DNA of 64,000 bases, taken from contig NC_068910.1 of NCBI RefSeq assembly GCF_023091745.1, forward strand, positions 45,619,272 through 45,683,271, in the 5' to 3' direction. Source of the stretch: Budorcas taxicolor (taxonomy: Eukaryota > Chordata > Mammalia > Artiodactyla > Bovidae). Below are positions 11,756-22,823 of the stretch, in pieces. The stretch's first letter is position 1; every line of letters begins with the position of its first letter. Position numbers and translations under genes: made by a program. The notes under the pieces were generated by a model that was not told the origin of the DNA, made no database searches, and saw only the letters and a list, made by a program, of their open reading frames with translations.

Positions 11756-13634
11756 TCACGCTTTAGTTGTTTCCTTTTCTGCCATCGCTGGAAGACTAGA
11801 AAAGCAACACAACATAAAAGTTAATATAAACACAGTGTTCCCAAAGGTAGTCCCAATTAGTGTGGATACATGCCCTAATGGATTTAAGTTATTCAATCCT
11901 TCTTGAAGACTTTTCAACAAATCAGACCCCACAATGTCAGGTAAAGTCCTGCTAAAAGTACACAAAATTTGTCGTTCCAGGTCCATAATTTCTGTAGTGA
12001 GATTTTGATGTCCAGTCAAAGATCGTTTTACTCTTTTCCATCCCTCACTCATGTTAAATGGTACAGGTGTTATACAAAACTGAGAAGAACTCCAATCACA
12101 TTTCAACACACTTCGTGTAGATAAAACAGCTAATTGATCTCCAAGCCAGGAAATGGTGTGTTGAAGATTGAGCACATTGGTAGCAAGTTGTGCATCCAAA
12201 TCTCGCTGTTGTTGCCATAACAAATGAGAGTCTTTATGCCAGTCCCGAACAAAATCAGCTGTTTGAATTCCTTGGTGTAACGCGAGGCCTGCTACCGCCA
12301 CTGTTGCAGTTACTGACGCAACTGCTAGAATCGAAGCAATGACCACACCAAGCATACGTTGAGATCGATGTAGCAAAGTCTGTACAGCGGTTACTAGATG
12401 AGAAACAGCAAAAGAATCTGACCATGGTCTAGTCAGATTTATAGGCAACCATACTTCTGTCTGAGCTTTAACAATTACTAACGAAAAATTGGAGTTACAG
12501 GCTCGTCTTTCAAATTCTTTCCACCAAGACTGATTTACACATTGAGTTAGATTACAATAATCACATGACACACACCCCACAGTATCATTCCAGGTCCAAT
12601 TCCCATATAACAATGCAAAAGGATATTTTACACATGCCATTGAGGAATAAGATTTATTAACGTGTAAATTAACATGAAATGGACCCGAAGAGTCGCCACT
12701 ATCCAAAGTATAGTTTCCTGACCAGACAGTGAGATTACCAGAAACCACCCATAGTTTCCAAATATCCCCTTGAATGTGCGGATATCCTTGCAATTGTAAT
12801 TGAGGAGGGACAAGTGCAAACTGCTGCCAGTTAACTGTTTCATTACCATTGCCCATCAAAGTGCTATTTGCACGATGCCACCTAAGAGACTTATTTGACC
12901 ATTTTTTCTAAGAATTGCCCATGATCTGGACTCCAATCTACCTTGATGGCCCCAGAATAATTCATGACTTTAAAGGGTCGATGACCTCAGCAACGTTCCC
13001 ACTCCAAAGATTCTAGAGAAGGAACAAAAAAGTCAACAGGACATAGCGACATGTGTTTTCCATTATGAATGTCTATCGGTTCTGTCAAGGTGTTAAAGCC
13101 CCTGGTGGAAACAAGCACAGTAAAAGTAGCAAAATGATAATTATTATATTTTACACCCCATGTATTATAGGAATGATGAGAATGTTCCTTAGTGGACAGA
13201 CAAAAGGGGTGTCCTCCTATGCACAAAGGAATAGCTTCTGCTGCAATGGTCAAATTACTAACATTATATTGTTGTTTATGATGAGATAGTTGTTCTGTTC
13301 CCCCGCAAGCTGGTGGGGGAAAGAAGGCAGTCTCATTAGTGCATACCTGCACTTCTGGCTCCCCCCAAGAAACTAATGGGGGATTAGGTATATATGCCCA
13401 ATATGTATGATTACTTGCCGATACACCAATTACCTGACATGTTACCACCGCCATCATGGCAAGCAAAAGATTGGTAGGATTCAGAGGCTGTCCCGCTTTC
13501 ATTAACGTCTTTTCTGCTTCCTGGGTCAACTTCTTCATTTGACCCCACGTAGGAGGTGTTGCTTCCCTTGTTCGAAAAGTAAAGCTTCTCTGCATAGTAA
13601 GCTCTTCAAATTTTTGAACAAAGGGATCAGCCAT
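11756..13634 (-). pseudogene. env: Proviral env (broken): surface and transmembrane parts in different frames
   Basis: Relic of the class II ERV envelope precursor. The upstream frame (13634-12987) has a long leader with a hydrophobic signal near residues 55-72, then the start of the surface subunit with several N-glycosylation sites. It ends in a nonsense codon at 12987-12989, and further stops follow before a different frame resumes at about 12859. The second frame (12859-11756) covers the rest of the surface subunit, a fusion-peptide-like hydrophobic stretch after an Arg-containing cleavage-like site, coiled-coil heptads, a membrane anchor and a short cytoplasmic tail. The resemblance is to the HML (ERV-K) envelope type. 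It is not translatable as one protein. Confidence 0.88.
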
Positions 13635-13701
13635 TGTTGATTTTGATCAATCTTGCTGGGGTCCAAAACCTGTAATTATTAACAGAAATGAAAGCATACC
13701 C

Positions 13702-16181
13702 TCATCCCAGATATATTAATGATGCTGGGATCCAGCCTTTCTCTTTATCTTTATACCAAATAGGCGTATTCAAGATCTTCTTGTCTTCTTCTTTCCCTTG
13801 AAAATGCAACTCTGCTGCTGATAGATTTCCCTTGCTCCAAATATTCAAAAAATTTAGGGTAAGTAAAGTTTTATTCAAAATGTCTTTAGGTTTCATAAAT
13901 CTCTCCTGTTCCCCCTTTTTTATTTTTTCAAGATATTCACGCAAGGTACAATTAGCTCTTTCAATGATAGCTTGCCCTTGACTATTATAACGAACACCAA
14001 AAGTATGAGTTATATGATATTGGGATAAAAAGTGAGCTAATTTCGCAGATTGGTAGGCAGGTGCATTATCAGTTTTCAATTCAATTGGTAATCCCATAAC
14101 TGCAAAACAAGATAACAAATGAGTAATAACAGCATCAGCCTTTTCAGAATATAATGCAGTGGCCCATTGAAAACGTGTGCATGTATCTATAGTATGATGT
14201 ACATAAATTACATCCATTTGCCATATCTGATTTGCTTGTTGTCCTCTTACATTGACACCTGGTGGGGTAAATGGCAAAGTAAAAGGTGCACATACGGAAC
14301 AAGAGCGAACAATATTTTGAGCTTGTTTTCTAGTAATAGCATGAGATTTTTGTAACCCTCTGGAGTTGGTATGCTGTAAGAGATGTTCTTGTTTTGCTGC
14401 TTCTATAGGATAAAGTAAGGCATCAATTGTAGCATTTCCGAATGATAAGGGTCCAGGAAGGGCGGAATGTGCACGAATGTGAGTAAAGAAAATTCATTCT
14501 GAACGCTGCAAGAGCAATTGTTGTACTTGGTAAAACAATTTATCAATAGCTGTTTTAAGGGTCAGTGGAAGGGAGACATGGGGAAGCTGTAGGCAAGAGA
14601 GAACAGCATATCGAGAATCTGAAACAATCTTAATACGAAGTTGGGGAAAATCTTGCAAAACTAAATAGATAGCCCCCAATTCAGTGGGCTGTACAGAAGA
14701 AAATGAGTGGGGGAGAACCTTGGAACTTTCCGGGGTCCAATATCCAGTGGTATTTTTATTTGCATCTGTAAAAATAGTGGGTCCCTTAACTGGAACATCT
14801 GAAATTGGGGATTGAGATATCATAGAGTTAGTCCGAAGAAAATCAATCAATTTAGATGATGGATAGTGATTAGAAAACGAACCAGGAAATGAGGCAAGAG
14901 ATATTTGCCAGTTTTCATTAAATTGTAAACACTGAGATATTTGAGCAGTTGTTAACTGAGTAACAATCTGGTGTGGTTCACATCCTGACAGTTGTAAAAT
15001 ACGATGGCGACCTTTCTGTATGAGGAAGGCTAATTTATCCATATATGTAGCCAATTTTTCGGAAAAGCTGTTAGGTAAGAAAACCCATTCTATTAATCCT
15101 TTTTCTTGAGCAGTTACACCAGATGGAGAATAAGGGGTATGAAGTAGTATAAACGAAATAGGTTGAGACGCATGTAAGTAAATCAAAAAACTGTCATTTA
15201 GTGGTTGCTCAACAAATTGAAGTTCCTGTAAAGCCAATGGGGTTAAAGTCCGGGGGCTATCCAGAGCTGTATCTCTCTCCAAAGTAGAAAACAAATGTCG
15301 TAATTGAAAAGTAGGAATCCCAAGTACCAGGCGTAGCCAATTGATATCTCCCAATAACTTGAAAATCATTTAAGGTTTTGAGGTGGCCTCTTCTGATTTG
15401 CAACTTTTGGGGCATTATTCTATGTTGTTCCAATATTGTCCCTAAATACGAAATAGGAAAGTCCTTTTGAATTTTTTCCGGGGCTATTTGCAAATTGTAT
15501 AGTCTTAAAGCCTCCTGTACTTTTAGAAAGAATTCATCACGTTCAACAATACTAGGAGCTGCTAATAGGAGATCATCCATATAATGATATAGAATATAAT
15601 TGGGGTATTCTTGATGGAGAGATTGTAAAGAGCGAGCTATGAATTCTTGACATAAAGTAGGACTATTTGTCATTCCCTGTGGTAAGACTGTCCATTGATA
15701 ACGCTTAACAGGCTGAGAATGATTAAGAACAGGAATTGTAAAAGCAAATTTATCTCTATCTTGCAATTGTAGGGGAATGGCAAAAAACCAGTCCTCAAGA
15801 TCTAGCACCATTAAGGACCAATTCTGAGGAATAAGCTGGAGAGGGGAGTCCCAACTGTAATGTTCCCATAGGTTCAATACATTTATTAACTTCTCATAAA
15901 TCGGTTAACATTCTCCATTTTCCAGGTTTCTTTTTTATAACAAAACCAGGAGACTTCCAGGGGGAGGTAGAGGGCGCTATACGACCAAGGTGGAGTTGTT
16001 CTTGTGCTAATTGTTCTAACGCCTCGAGCTTCATTTGTGGTAATGGCCACTGCTCAACCCATTTTGGAGTATTAGTTAACCATTTTAATGGGAGTGCTCG
16101 AGGAATTTGAGCAGTGGCTACTAGTTTTCTGGTGGAATGGTTACAAAAGCCCCCAAAGGAGAGAGAAGATCTCTTCCCCAA
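13702..16181 (-). pseudogene. pol: Proviral pol (broken): RT, RNase H, integrase
   Basis: Relic of class II ERV polymerase. RT is split: an N-terminal piece (16181-15895) is stopped by a nonsense codon at 15892-15894, a frame change lies near 15840, the YMDD-containing core occupies 15877 to about 15370, and a second frame change lies near 15365. Connection and RNase H follow (15369-14497), where the RNase H start reads TDANKN instead of the usual TDGS-type motif. A nonsense codon at 14494-14496 precedes integrase. Integrase shows the D,D-35-E residues (in WQMDV, KTDNA and QAIIER contexts) but appears to lack about ten residues after the first Asp compared with relatives. The reading frame is closed to full translation. 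Confidence 0.9.
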
Positions 16182-16828
16182 ATGTTAATAGGTATGTTTA
16201 CAATATAAAAGGTAACAGACACTGATCTTCCATTATGGAATTGGCATTGCAAGGGATGGGTACTCTTCCAGACATCTGCAATAGAGCCCAGTCCCGTCAG
16301 CATTAGAGGGCTTTTTTCTTTTTTCCAATCTTGGGGCCATTGTTGAGAAGAAATAACTGAAACATCTGCCCCTGTGTCTACTAGTCCCTCAAAGTTTTTT
16401 CCTTGTATAATTAAGGAGAGAACAGGGCGAGAATCTTTGATAAGCATTTCCCAAAATATATGTCGCCCAGTACTTCCAAATCCTCCTGTTCGTTCATTAG
16501 GAAGAGCCAAAAAGGGATGATAAGGTAGGAGAAGTATTTGAGCAATACGTTCCCCAGCTAACAATGAAAGCGTGGTAGAAGTAGAAACCATAATCAAAAT
16601 TTCCCCAACATAGTCGGAGTCTATTACCCCAGGAATTATGGTTAGACCTCTCAAAGCCGCACTGCTATGGCCTAATATTAAGCCAAAGGTGCCTTTAGGC
16701 AGTGGTCCGAATATATTTGTTTTTAATTTGTAAATGCCTCCTCCTGGTGACAAAAGAACATTCTCAGCTAGTGGCAAATCAGCAGCAGCACTCCCTGAAG
16801 TAGCAGACCGCAAGTCTGAAATCATCAT
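16121..16828 (-). pseudogene. pro: Proviral pro: dUTPase-protease frame (open, but isolated)
   Basis: A 235-codon open frame with an N-terminal dUTPase domain (GLILGHSSA and PGVIDSDYVGEI motifs, about residues 25-115). An aspartic protease follows (LVDTGADVSVI, near residue 149) and then a C-terminal G-patch-like stretch (IWGRDLL). This order is typical of betaretroviruses, where pro is reached by -1 frameshifting from gag. The domain itself looks intact, but gag upstream is deleted and out of frame, so normal expression is not expected. I call it a relic because of its context. Confidence 0.85.
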
Positions 16829-17811
16829 TTGAGGTCCTTTTAATGAGGCATTGACTGGTAACTGTTGCTGGGAGGGAAGGAGAGCAAGGAGGAAAAGTCC
16901 CCGGTATTGTTCCTGGGCCCCAAGGACTTAGGCCTGCAAGATAGTTTCCCGGTATCGGGTTGCCCATTTTGTCTGTTTTAGATTTGCACTTCTTAGTCCA
17001 GTGAAGCCCCTTCCCGCATCGACGGCAAGGTCCAGGAGGAGTCTTATTCCTCCCAGCAAAAGATCTGTCTTTAGGAATTGCACCTTGATCAGCTTTTAAT
17101 TTCCAACATTCTCTTCTCATATGACCAGGTTTTCCACAATGGAAGCAGTTACCTCCCTTTTGTGGTCTCATAGCTTTGGCCAAGGCTGTAGCAAAGACAT
17201 TAGCCTGATGCTCTGTTCCTCCTACTCCCGAGCAGGCTTTGATATATTCAGCTATAGATGCACCCTGAAGGCGCAGATTTCTTCTCCTCCCTATGGGATT
17301 TCCACCATTCCTGGAATAGATGGGTCATTTCTTTAATCTCTTTACCCTCCTCTGACGAAACCGAAGAAGCCTCTGAATCTGATTCCGAACTATCAGATGT
17401 TTCACCATTTACAGGAGGAGGCTCACCTGTATCCTTGCCTTCAGGCAACACAGAAGCCCCACCAACGTCTGGCACATCCTCATAAATAGCCTCTCCCTTC
17501 ACTGAAGCATTAGATTTAGTCTCACTATCAGTAGAGAGCAAGGTCAAAGCCTGTGTTACAGCATTACATAAAGTCCATAACTTCAAAGGGATCACATCAC
17601 CCTTCTGATGCTGCTTTCTCAATTCTTTTTGAATTATTTTCCATTCCTTATTTAACTGTAACTTAGTTTGATATTGAAACCAATGACAATATTTCTCCAC
17701 CAAGCGAAAGAGCTCACTCAATCGACGAGTCGAGACCTTAACGCCTATGGAGTGGAGAAGTCCTTTGACTAGCTCCATGTACTGTGTCCTTAATGATGAG
17801 GAATTCCCCAT
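16779..17811 (-). pseudogene. gag: Proviral gag (broken, capsid largely deleted)
   Basis: The 5' frame (17811-17248) begins MGNSSS, a myristoylation-type matrix start. It then runs through matrix and an acidic Ser/Glu-rich phosphoprotein region, and closes at 17248. Nucleocapsid lies in a different frame (about 17235-16779), with two CCHC zinc knuckles (CFHCGKPGHMRREC and CRRCGKGLHWTKKC). Between them only a few residues of the C-terminal end of capsid can be seen. Most of capsid, including the major homology region, is missing, which I infer to be an internal deletion of several hundred bases near 17250-17280. Gag particles could not form from this copy. Confidence 0.88.
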
Positions 17812-17926
17812 GATTTCCTGAAAGTTCCCCTGCTAGGGTGAGGAATTCCCCATGATTTTCCCAAAAGTTCCCCTGCTATGGATTTAAAATCCCCCCGGGG
17901 TTACTCACCCTTTCGGTTTCACTCGA

Positions 17927-17944
17927 GCCCCACGTTGGGCGCCA
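17927..17944 (-). other. Primer binding site, tRNA-Lys1,2 type
   Basis: Provirus-sense TGGCGCCCAACGTGGGGC two bases after the 5' LTR. It is complementary to the 3' end of tRNA-Lys(CUU), as in MMTV-like betaretroviruses and ERV-K. Confidence 0.93.
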
Positions 17945-17946
17945 GA

Positions 17947-18366
17947 TGTTGGAGATTGCCAGTGAAATGACACAAAGACAACACACACAAAAGACAGACA
18001 CCACTCTGGCCAGAGGAAAAAGAACTGCGCAAGCAAGCAAGCTTGCGGTTCACTTTTATATAGCCCCCCTGGGCGGAATTCCAGACTGTATGACCAAGCC
18101 TTTTCAGTATAGCGCATGTGCATAAATGTTATCATACAGCAAAAGGGAGTGAAATTTCTGCTTACTGCAGAGTCTGTCCAGAGCCCTCCTCCTTCTTCTT
18201 ATCTCAAGAAGGGAATGTTCCCTCGTTTGCAAGGGACCATCAAACTCAAGGCTATGTCCAGACTCCCTGGCAGAACGCCTCACTTGCAAGTACGTTCAGC
18301 CCGAGCAGAGAGCCCCGTTTGCAGGCACATCTCCACTTTCCCTATTGTGGCTGCATTAACCCTTCA
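17947..18366 (-). repeat. 5' LTR of the provirus
   Basis: In provirus sense it starts TGAAGGGTTAATGC and ends CTCCAACA. The TATA-like box is at plus-strand 18055-18062. It differs from the 3' LTR at five bases plus one extra base near its start. Confidence 0.95.
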
Positions 18367-18558
18367 CATAAGGGATTTGATTTAGGTCATACCTGAATGG
18401 TCTAGCGGTTTTCCCTATTTTCTTCAATTTGAGTCTGAATTTGGTAATAAGGAGTTCATGATCTGAGCCACAGTCAGCTACTGGTCTTGTTTTTGTTGAC
18501 TGTATAGAGCTTCTCCATCTTTGGCTGCAAAGAATATAATCAATCTGAAGGTCAGGAA
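18367..18558 (-). mobile_element. BovB continuation on the far side of the provirus
   Basis: Resumes with the 6-bp duplication 'cataag' and reads on the minus strand as the end of the BovB endonuclease-linker region (motifs IDYILCSQRWRSS and DHELLITKFRLKLKK). It joins the inverted 5' segment near 18558. Confidence 0.9.
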
Positions 18559-19725
18559 CAGTGGTGGTAAGGAGATACCCCTCGTCCAAGGTAAGGAGCA
18601 GTGGCTGTGCTTTGCTGGAGCAGCCGTGAAGAGATACCCCACGCCCAAGGTAAGAGAAACCCAAGTCAGATGGTAGGTGATGCAAGAGGGCATCAGAGGG
18701 CAGACACACTGAAACCATACTCACAGAAAACTAGTCAATTTAATCACACTAGGACCACAGCCTTGTCTAACTCAATGAAACCAAGCCATGCCTGCGGGGA
18801 ACCCAAGATGGGCGGGTCATGGTGGAGAGGTCTGACAGAATGTGGTCCACTGGAGAAGGGAATGGCAAACCACTTCAGTATTATTGCCTTGAGAACCCCA
18901 TGAACAGTATGAAAAGGCAAAATGATAGGATACCGAAAGAGGAACTCCCCAGGTCATTAGGTGCCCAATATGCTACTGGAGATCAGTGGAGAAATAACTC
19001 CAGAAAGAATGAAGGGATGGAGCCAAAGCAAAAACAATACCCAGTTGTGGATGTCACTGGTGATAGAAGCAAGATCCGATGCTGTAAAGAGCAATATTGC
19101 ATAGGAACCTGGAATGTCAGGTCCATGAATCAAGGCAAATTGGAAGTGATCAAACAAGAGATGGCAAGAGTGAACGTCAACATTCTAGGAATCAGTGAAC
19201 TAAAATGGACTGGAATGGGTGAATTTAACTCAGATGACCATTATATCTACTACTGCGGGCCGGAATCCCTCAGAAGAAATGGAGTAGCCATCATGGTCAA
19301 CAAGAGAGTCCGAAATGCAGTACTTGGATGCAATATCAAAAACAACAGAATGATCTCTGTTGTCTCCAAGGCAAACCATTCAATATCACAGTAATCCAAG
19401 TCTATGTCCCAACCAGTAACGCTGAAGAAGCTGAAGTTGAACGGTTTTATGAAGACCTACAAGACCTTTTAGAACTAACACCCAAAAAAGATGTCCTTTT
19501 CATTACAGGGGACTGGAATGCAAAAGTAGGAAGTCAAGAAACACCTGGAGTAACAGGCAAATTTGGTCTTGGAATGCAGAATGAAGCAGGGCAGAGACTA
19601 ATAGAGTTTCGCCAAGAAAATGCACTGGTCATAGCAAACACCCTCTTCCAACAACACAAGAGAAGACTACACATGGACATCACCAGATGGTCAACACCGA
19701 AATCAGATTGATTATACTCTTTGCA
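18559..19725 (+). mobile_element. Inverted 5' end of the BovB copy (twin priming)
   Basis: Plus-strand BovB 5' UTR (18570 to about 18820) and endonuclease frame, opposite in direction to the rest of the element. Both segments contain the 'cagattgattata' stretch, so they meet at the same point of the consensus with a short overlap, as expected for twin-primed reverse transcription. The end abuts the target duplication at 19726. Confidence 0.9.
18819..19720 (+). pseudogene. BovB apurinic-endonuclease-like frame (broken)
   Basis: N-terminal endonuclease domain of BovB, which nicks the genomic target. Visible motifs are GTWNVRSMNQGKL, ELKWTGMGEF, then, after a frame change near 19380, QVYVPTSNAEEAEVERFYEDL and the FITGDWNAKVG catalytic block. 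It ends at the inversion point, so it is separated from its own RT. Confidence 0.88.
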
Positions 19726-19737
19726 GCACTCTAATCA

Positions 19738-19970
19738 CCTTTCTCTAAGGCTGTGGTTGCCCGAGCAAGCCGAGGTGGGCAGGCAATGTGCTGCCGCTTG
19801 TGGACATTCTGCGAAACTGCAACCTGAGATCCAGTGCTGAGGGGCACTGAATATTCTGTCAATGACACCTGCCCTCAAGACATCTCTGTGGGTGGGTAAC
19901 CGAACAGAACTCACAAGCCGCAGACTTGCCTGAAGTCCATTGCAACAGGTAAACTGACTCACAGGGTTTA
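19738..19970 (+). repeat. Tandem array unit 5, right half (internally deleted unit)
   Basis: Continues 9153-9217 across the BovB insertion: 'aaggctgtggttgcccgagc' to the anchor 'gaaatatacaaacacgag'. The unit is only about 300 bp because it jumps from the anchor directly to the distal part of the repeat. Confidence 0.7.
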
Positions 19971-20859
19971 GTGAAATATACAAACACGAGAAAACAGTTT
20001 CAAACACGCTAATCGTCAGGATACCACTGAGGGCTTACTGGGTGGCTGACTGCTGGACAATCCACCTGCCACGCAGGGGAAACTATCGATTCCTCATACA
20101 GGGAGATGCCATATGCCAGGGATCAACAAACCTCAGACCCACGACTAGTCCCGTCCCGCACCCTACAGCCAGGGCTCCCCAAGAGAGGCCACCACAACGA
20201 ACACCTGCCCACCACCCAGCACAGAGGAGCCGCAGCTTGCCACTACTAGAGAGAAACCCGGGCAGCAAAACACACCCAGCACTGCCTAAAGGAGTCAAGT
20301 GACTAAATAAACACATAATAACTCAACTAAATAAATGTATTTTTTGAAAAAAATGAGAGACAGCAAGAGATGTCATATCTCACCAGTCACAATGGCCATC
20401 CTTAGACCATCTCAGTTCAGTTCAGTTCAGCTGCTCAGTTGTGTCCGACTCTTTGCGACCCCATGTCTACTAGCAATAAATGCTGGAGAGGGCCTGGAGA
20501 ACACTGCCTGCCTCAGTTTTTCCAGAGTTGGGATACTGGTCACAACCACTAGAAAGAACAGGATGGAGTTTAAAGTCTAAAACCAGAGCTAGCAGAAGAT
20601 CTGTTAACCTAACTTCTGGCCACATCTGCAGAAAAAAATATTAATTCAAGATACAGCACCCCAAGTTTCAGTGAGGCCCTCCTGATGTAGGCCAGGACAT
20701 GGTATGCTCCAAAATGTCCTCTGTATACAGAATGGCAACTGTGGTTTTTCAGTTCAGAAGTTTGACAGGTGGAGAAATCAGTTGCTACTCCTAGGGGAGC
20801 TATCGGACACACAGTTCCAATAACACACAATCACACCAGTTGGAACGATGTCCAATAAA
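19971..20859 (+). repeat. Tandem array unit 6 (partial, right end of the array)
   Basis: Anchor, old SINE (about 20035-20330), L1 3' block with 'ctcaccagtcacaatggcc' and the 'tccaataaaac' stretch. Like unit 1 it lacks the second SINE. Homology to the other units is lost after about 20860. Confidence 0.7.
20412..20466 (-). mobile_element. Very short BovB 3' end
   Basis: About 55 bp starting 'cagttcagttcagttcag' and ending at 'gcgaccccatg', interrupting the L1 block of unit 6. A strongly 5'-truncated insertion. Confidence 0.75.
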
Positions 20860-20867
20860 ACAAAGTC

Positions 20868-21040
20868 TCTAAGGACTTCCCTGGTGGTCGAGTGGATAAG
20901 ACTCTGTGCTCCCAATGCAGGGGCCCTGCGTTCGATCCTGGGTCAGGGAACCGATATCCCACATACCACAACTACTGAGCCCAAGAGCCGCAATGAAGAC
21001 CTACTGCAGACAAATAAATACATAAAAGTAAATAAATAAG
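20868..21040 (+). repeat. CHR/ART2-type SINE
   Basis: 'acttccctggtggtcgagtgg', box-B-like 'gttcgatcctggg', and tail 'aaataaataag'. It is bracketed by 'acaaagtc' at 20860-20867 and 21041-21048. Confidence 0.9.
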
Positions 21041-22060
21041 ACAAAGTCACTAGCAGACAGGAAAAACACCTAGGCAGTCCACATGATCTGACTTTAAAAC
21101 ACAGGTGATATGGGAAGCCCCATATTCACATGGGTAGGGTAGGGGAGCCTGGAAGTTACCTCAAAGAGAGAGGAAGTTATCCATTGGAGAATCTGGGATT
21201 GAGAGCTGATTTTCATCAAATTTGGAAGGTATGTTATGATATGACAAACATCATTCCCGTGGGATTCATGAAATTAAGGTTGTGGTGTGAAAGGCACCTA
21301 TTTTGACACTCAACCTCCAAGCAACTGAGATGGAATACAAAGGAGGAGCTTGTGTGGCAACTAAGAGAAAATGTGATATTAAGGTGCTGTCCAAGGAAAT
21401 AGTGCCTTCAAATATAAGCCAGGATCACTCTGATCAATTTTCAAATGATAGAAAACCCAAATCTGCGTACTTTAACTAAAGATGTTTATGGGCTCACGTG
21501 ACTAATAAGCTGAGAGGTAGGTCTGTGTCAGGTAAGCTTGGGCTAGTGGCTCAACTGATGTCACCAGGGACCCAGGGTCTATTTCACCACTGTATTCTTA
21601 GTATTAGCCTCATCCTCATGATCCATATGCTGGACCCAGGAAGCCCAGACTTCCCCCACCCCAACAGAAAAGCTGTGGATACAATTCCAGGCCTCGTACC
21701 TTCTTCCTACATATCCTACAAAGGAGGATAGAGAACATCTCCAGTGGTTGTTCTCAAAAAGAAAAGCCTCTCTCTTTCAGAAAGCCCAGTAAATATCTCT
21801 TCAGATCTCACTGGCTCTGTAGCCAAGGGGATAGGCAGGTGGATGGACTTAAGCTCAACAGGACCCACTGGTAAAGCTGAAGGTGGAGACAGAGCTGAGC
21901 CGAGAGGATGAGAAAGGATACTTTCCCAAAAAACATTTGGGTTACTGTTTCCAGAGTAAAGGGGAAAGGATGCTGGGAGCCCAATAAAAGGTGAATGTTA
22001 CAGAACCCTGGCTGCGAAACCACGAGACGTGCTCAGAATAGCAGATACTGATTTACACTT
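21041..22060. other. Intergenic, nothing recognised
   Basis: About 1 kb of ordinary-looking sequence with short frames only. I see no exon, RNA gene or repeat that I can name. Confidence 0.5.
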
Positions 22061-22292
22061 GGGCTTCCCGGTTGGCTCAGTGGTAAAGAATACACCTGCA
22101 AATGCAGGAGACACAAGAGACACGGATTCGATCCCTGCGTCGGGAAGGTCCCCCGGAGCAGGAATAGGCAACCCACTCCAGTGTTCTTGCCTGGAAAATT
22201 CCACGGAAGAGGAGCCTGGAGAGCCACAGTCCAGGGGTTGCAAAGACAGGACTGAGAACACACGAACATTTGCAACTGAGCAGCTTCTCACA
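22061..22292 (+). repeat. Bov-tA SINE
   Basis: tRNA-Glu-like head 'gggcttcccggttggctcag', 'gattcgatccctgcgtcggg', then the Bov-A part 'ccagtgttcttgcctggaaa' and a degenerate end. Confidence 0.9.
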
Positions 22293-22723
22293 CAGGCATC
22301 TTTGTAACTGGCTCTGAGTGGCAAAACAGGAGGGATTTAATTATTCATTCTGCCAAGAGACTCCTGGCAGGCCAGCTAATTTTCACTGTGTGAAAAAAAC
22401 AAAAAATCTATTCACTATTTCTCCATTTCCTCACTTTCCAGTCCTAGTTTTGATATTTTTGAAGACAAAATTGTACCATAATCAATGACTGTTTTTAATA
22501 TTTGCTAATTGCAATTTATTAGAAATTATCATCAATTTTTAAAGATAAACCCTTTCTATTTCTCCAAAATTTAAGAACTGAGTACAGTCTTATATCTGTG
22601 GATTCAACCAATGGTGGATCAAAAAAAAAAAAAAAAAAATTTACAACTTTCCCCAAACAAAACTTGAGTTTGCAGCATATAAATTATATGCAAAACCATG
22701 GTATTTTCCTTTACTTTATCAGC

Positions 22724-22823
22724 CATGCTACTTGGCTTGTGGGATCTTAGTTTCCTGACTAGGGATCAAACCTGTGCCCCCTGCAGTGGGACTCCTAATC
22801 ACTGGACCTCCAGGGAAGTCCCC
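22724..22823 (-). repeat. SINE fragment, CHR/ART2-type
   Basis: On the plus strand it reads 'gatcttagtttcctgactag' to 'ctccagggaagtcc', the reverse of the SINE head. Confidence 0.8.

Larger units (their letters stand above)
11280..18366 (-). mobile_element. Class II (betaretrovirus/ERV-K-like) endogenous provirus
   Basis: A 7.1-kb minus-strand provirus inserted in BovB. It has two LTRs of about 420 bp, a tRNA-Lys1,2 primer binding site, gag, dUTPase-protease, pol and env relics, and a polypurine tract next to the 3' LTR. By hand count the LTRs differ by 5 substitutions and 1 indel (about 1.2%), implying a young insertion of a few million years. Every gene is broken (stops, frameshifts, and loss of most of capsid), so no complete viral protein set remains. 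Confidence 0.95.

Noticed and set aside
11280..18366. A replication-competent or exogenous retrovirus
   Set aside because: Capsid is missing and pol and env contain several stops and frame changes. Target duplications and BovB context show an old germline insertion.
22061..22140. tRNA-like heads of Bov-tA and CHR SINEs
   Set aside because: They keep box A/B-like stretches but are degenerate and part of SINEs, so they are not tRNA genes.
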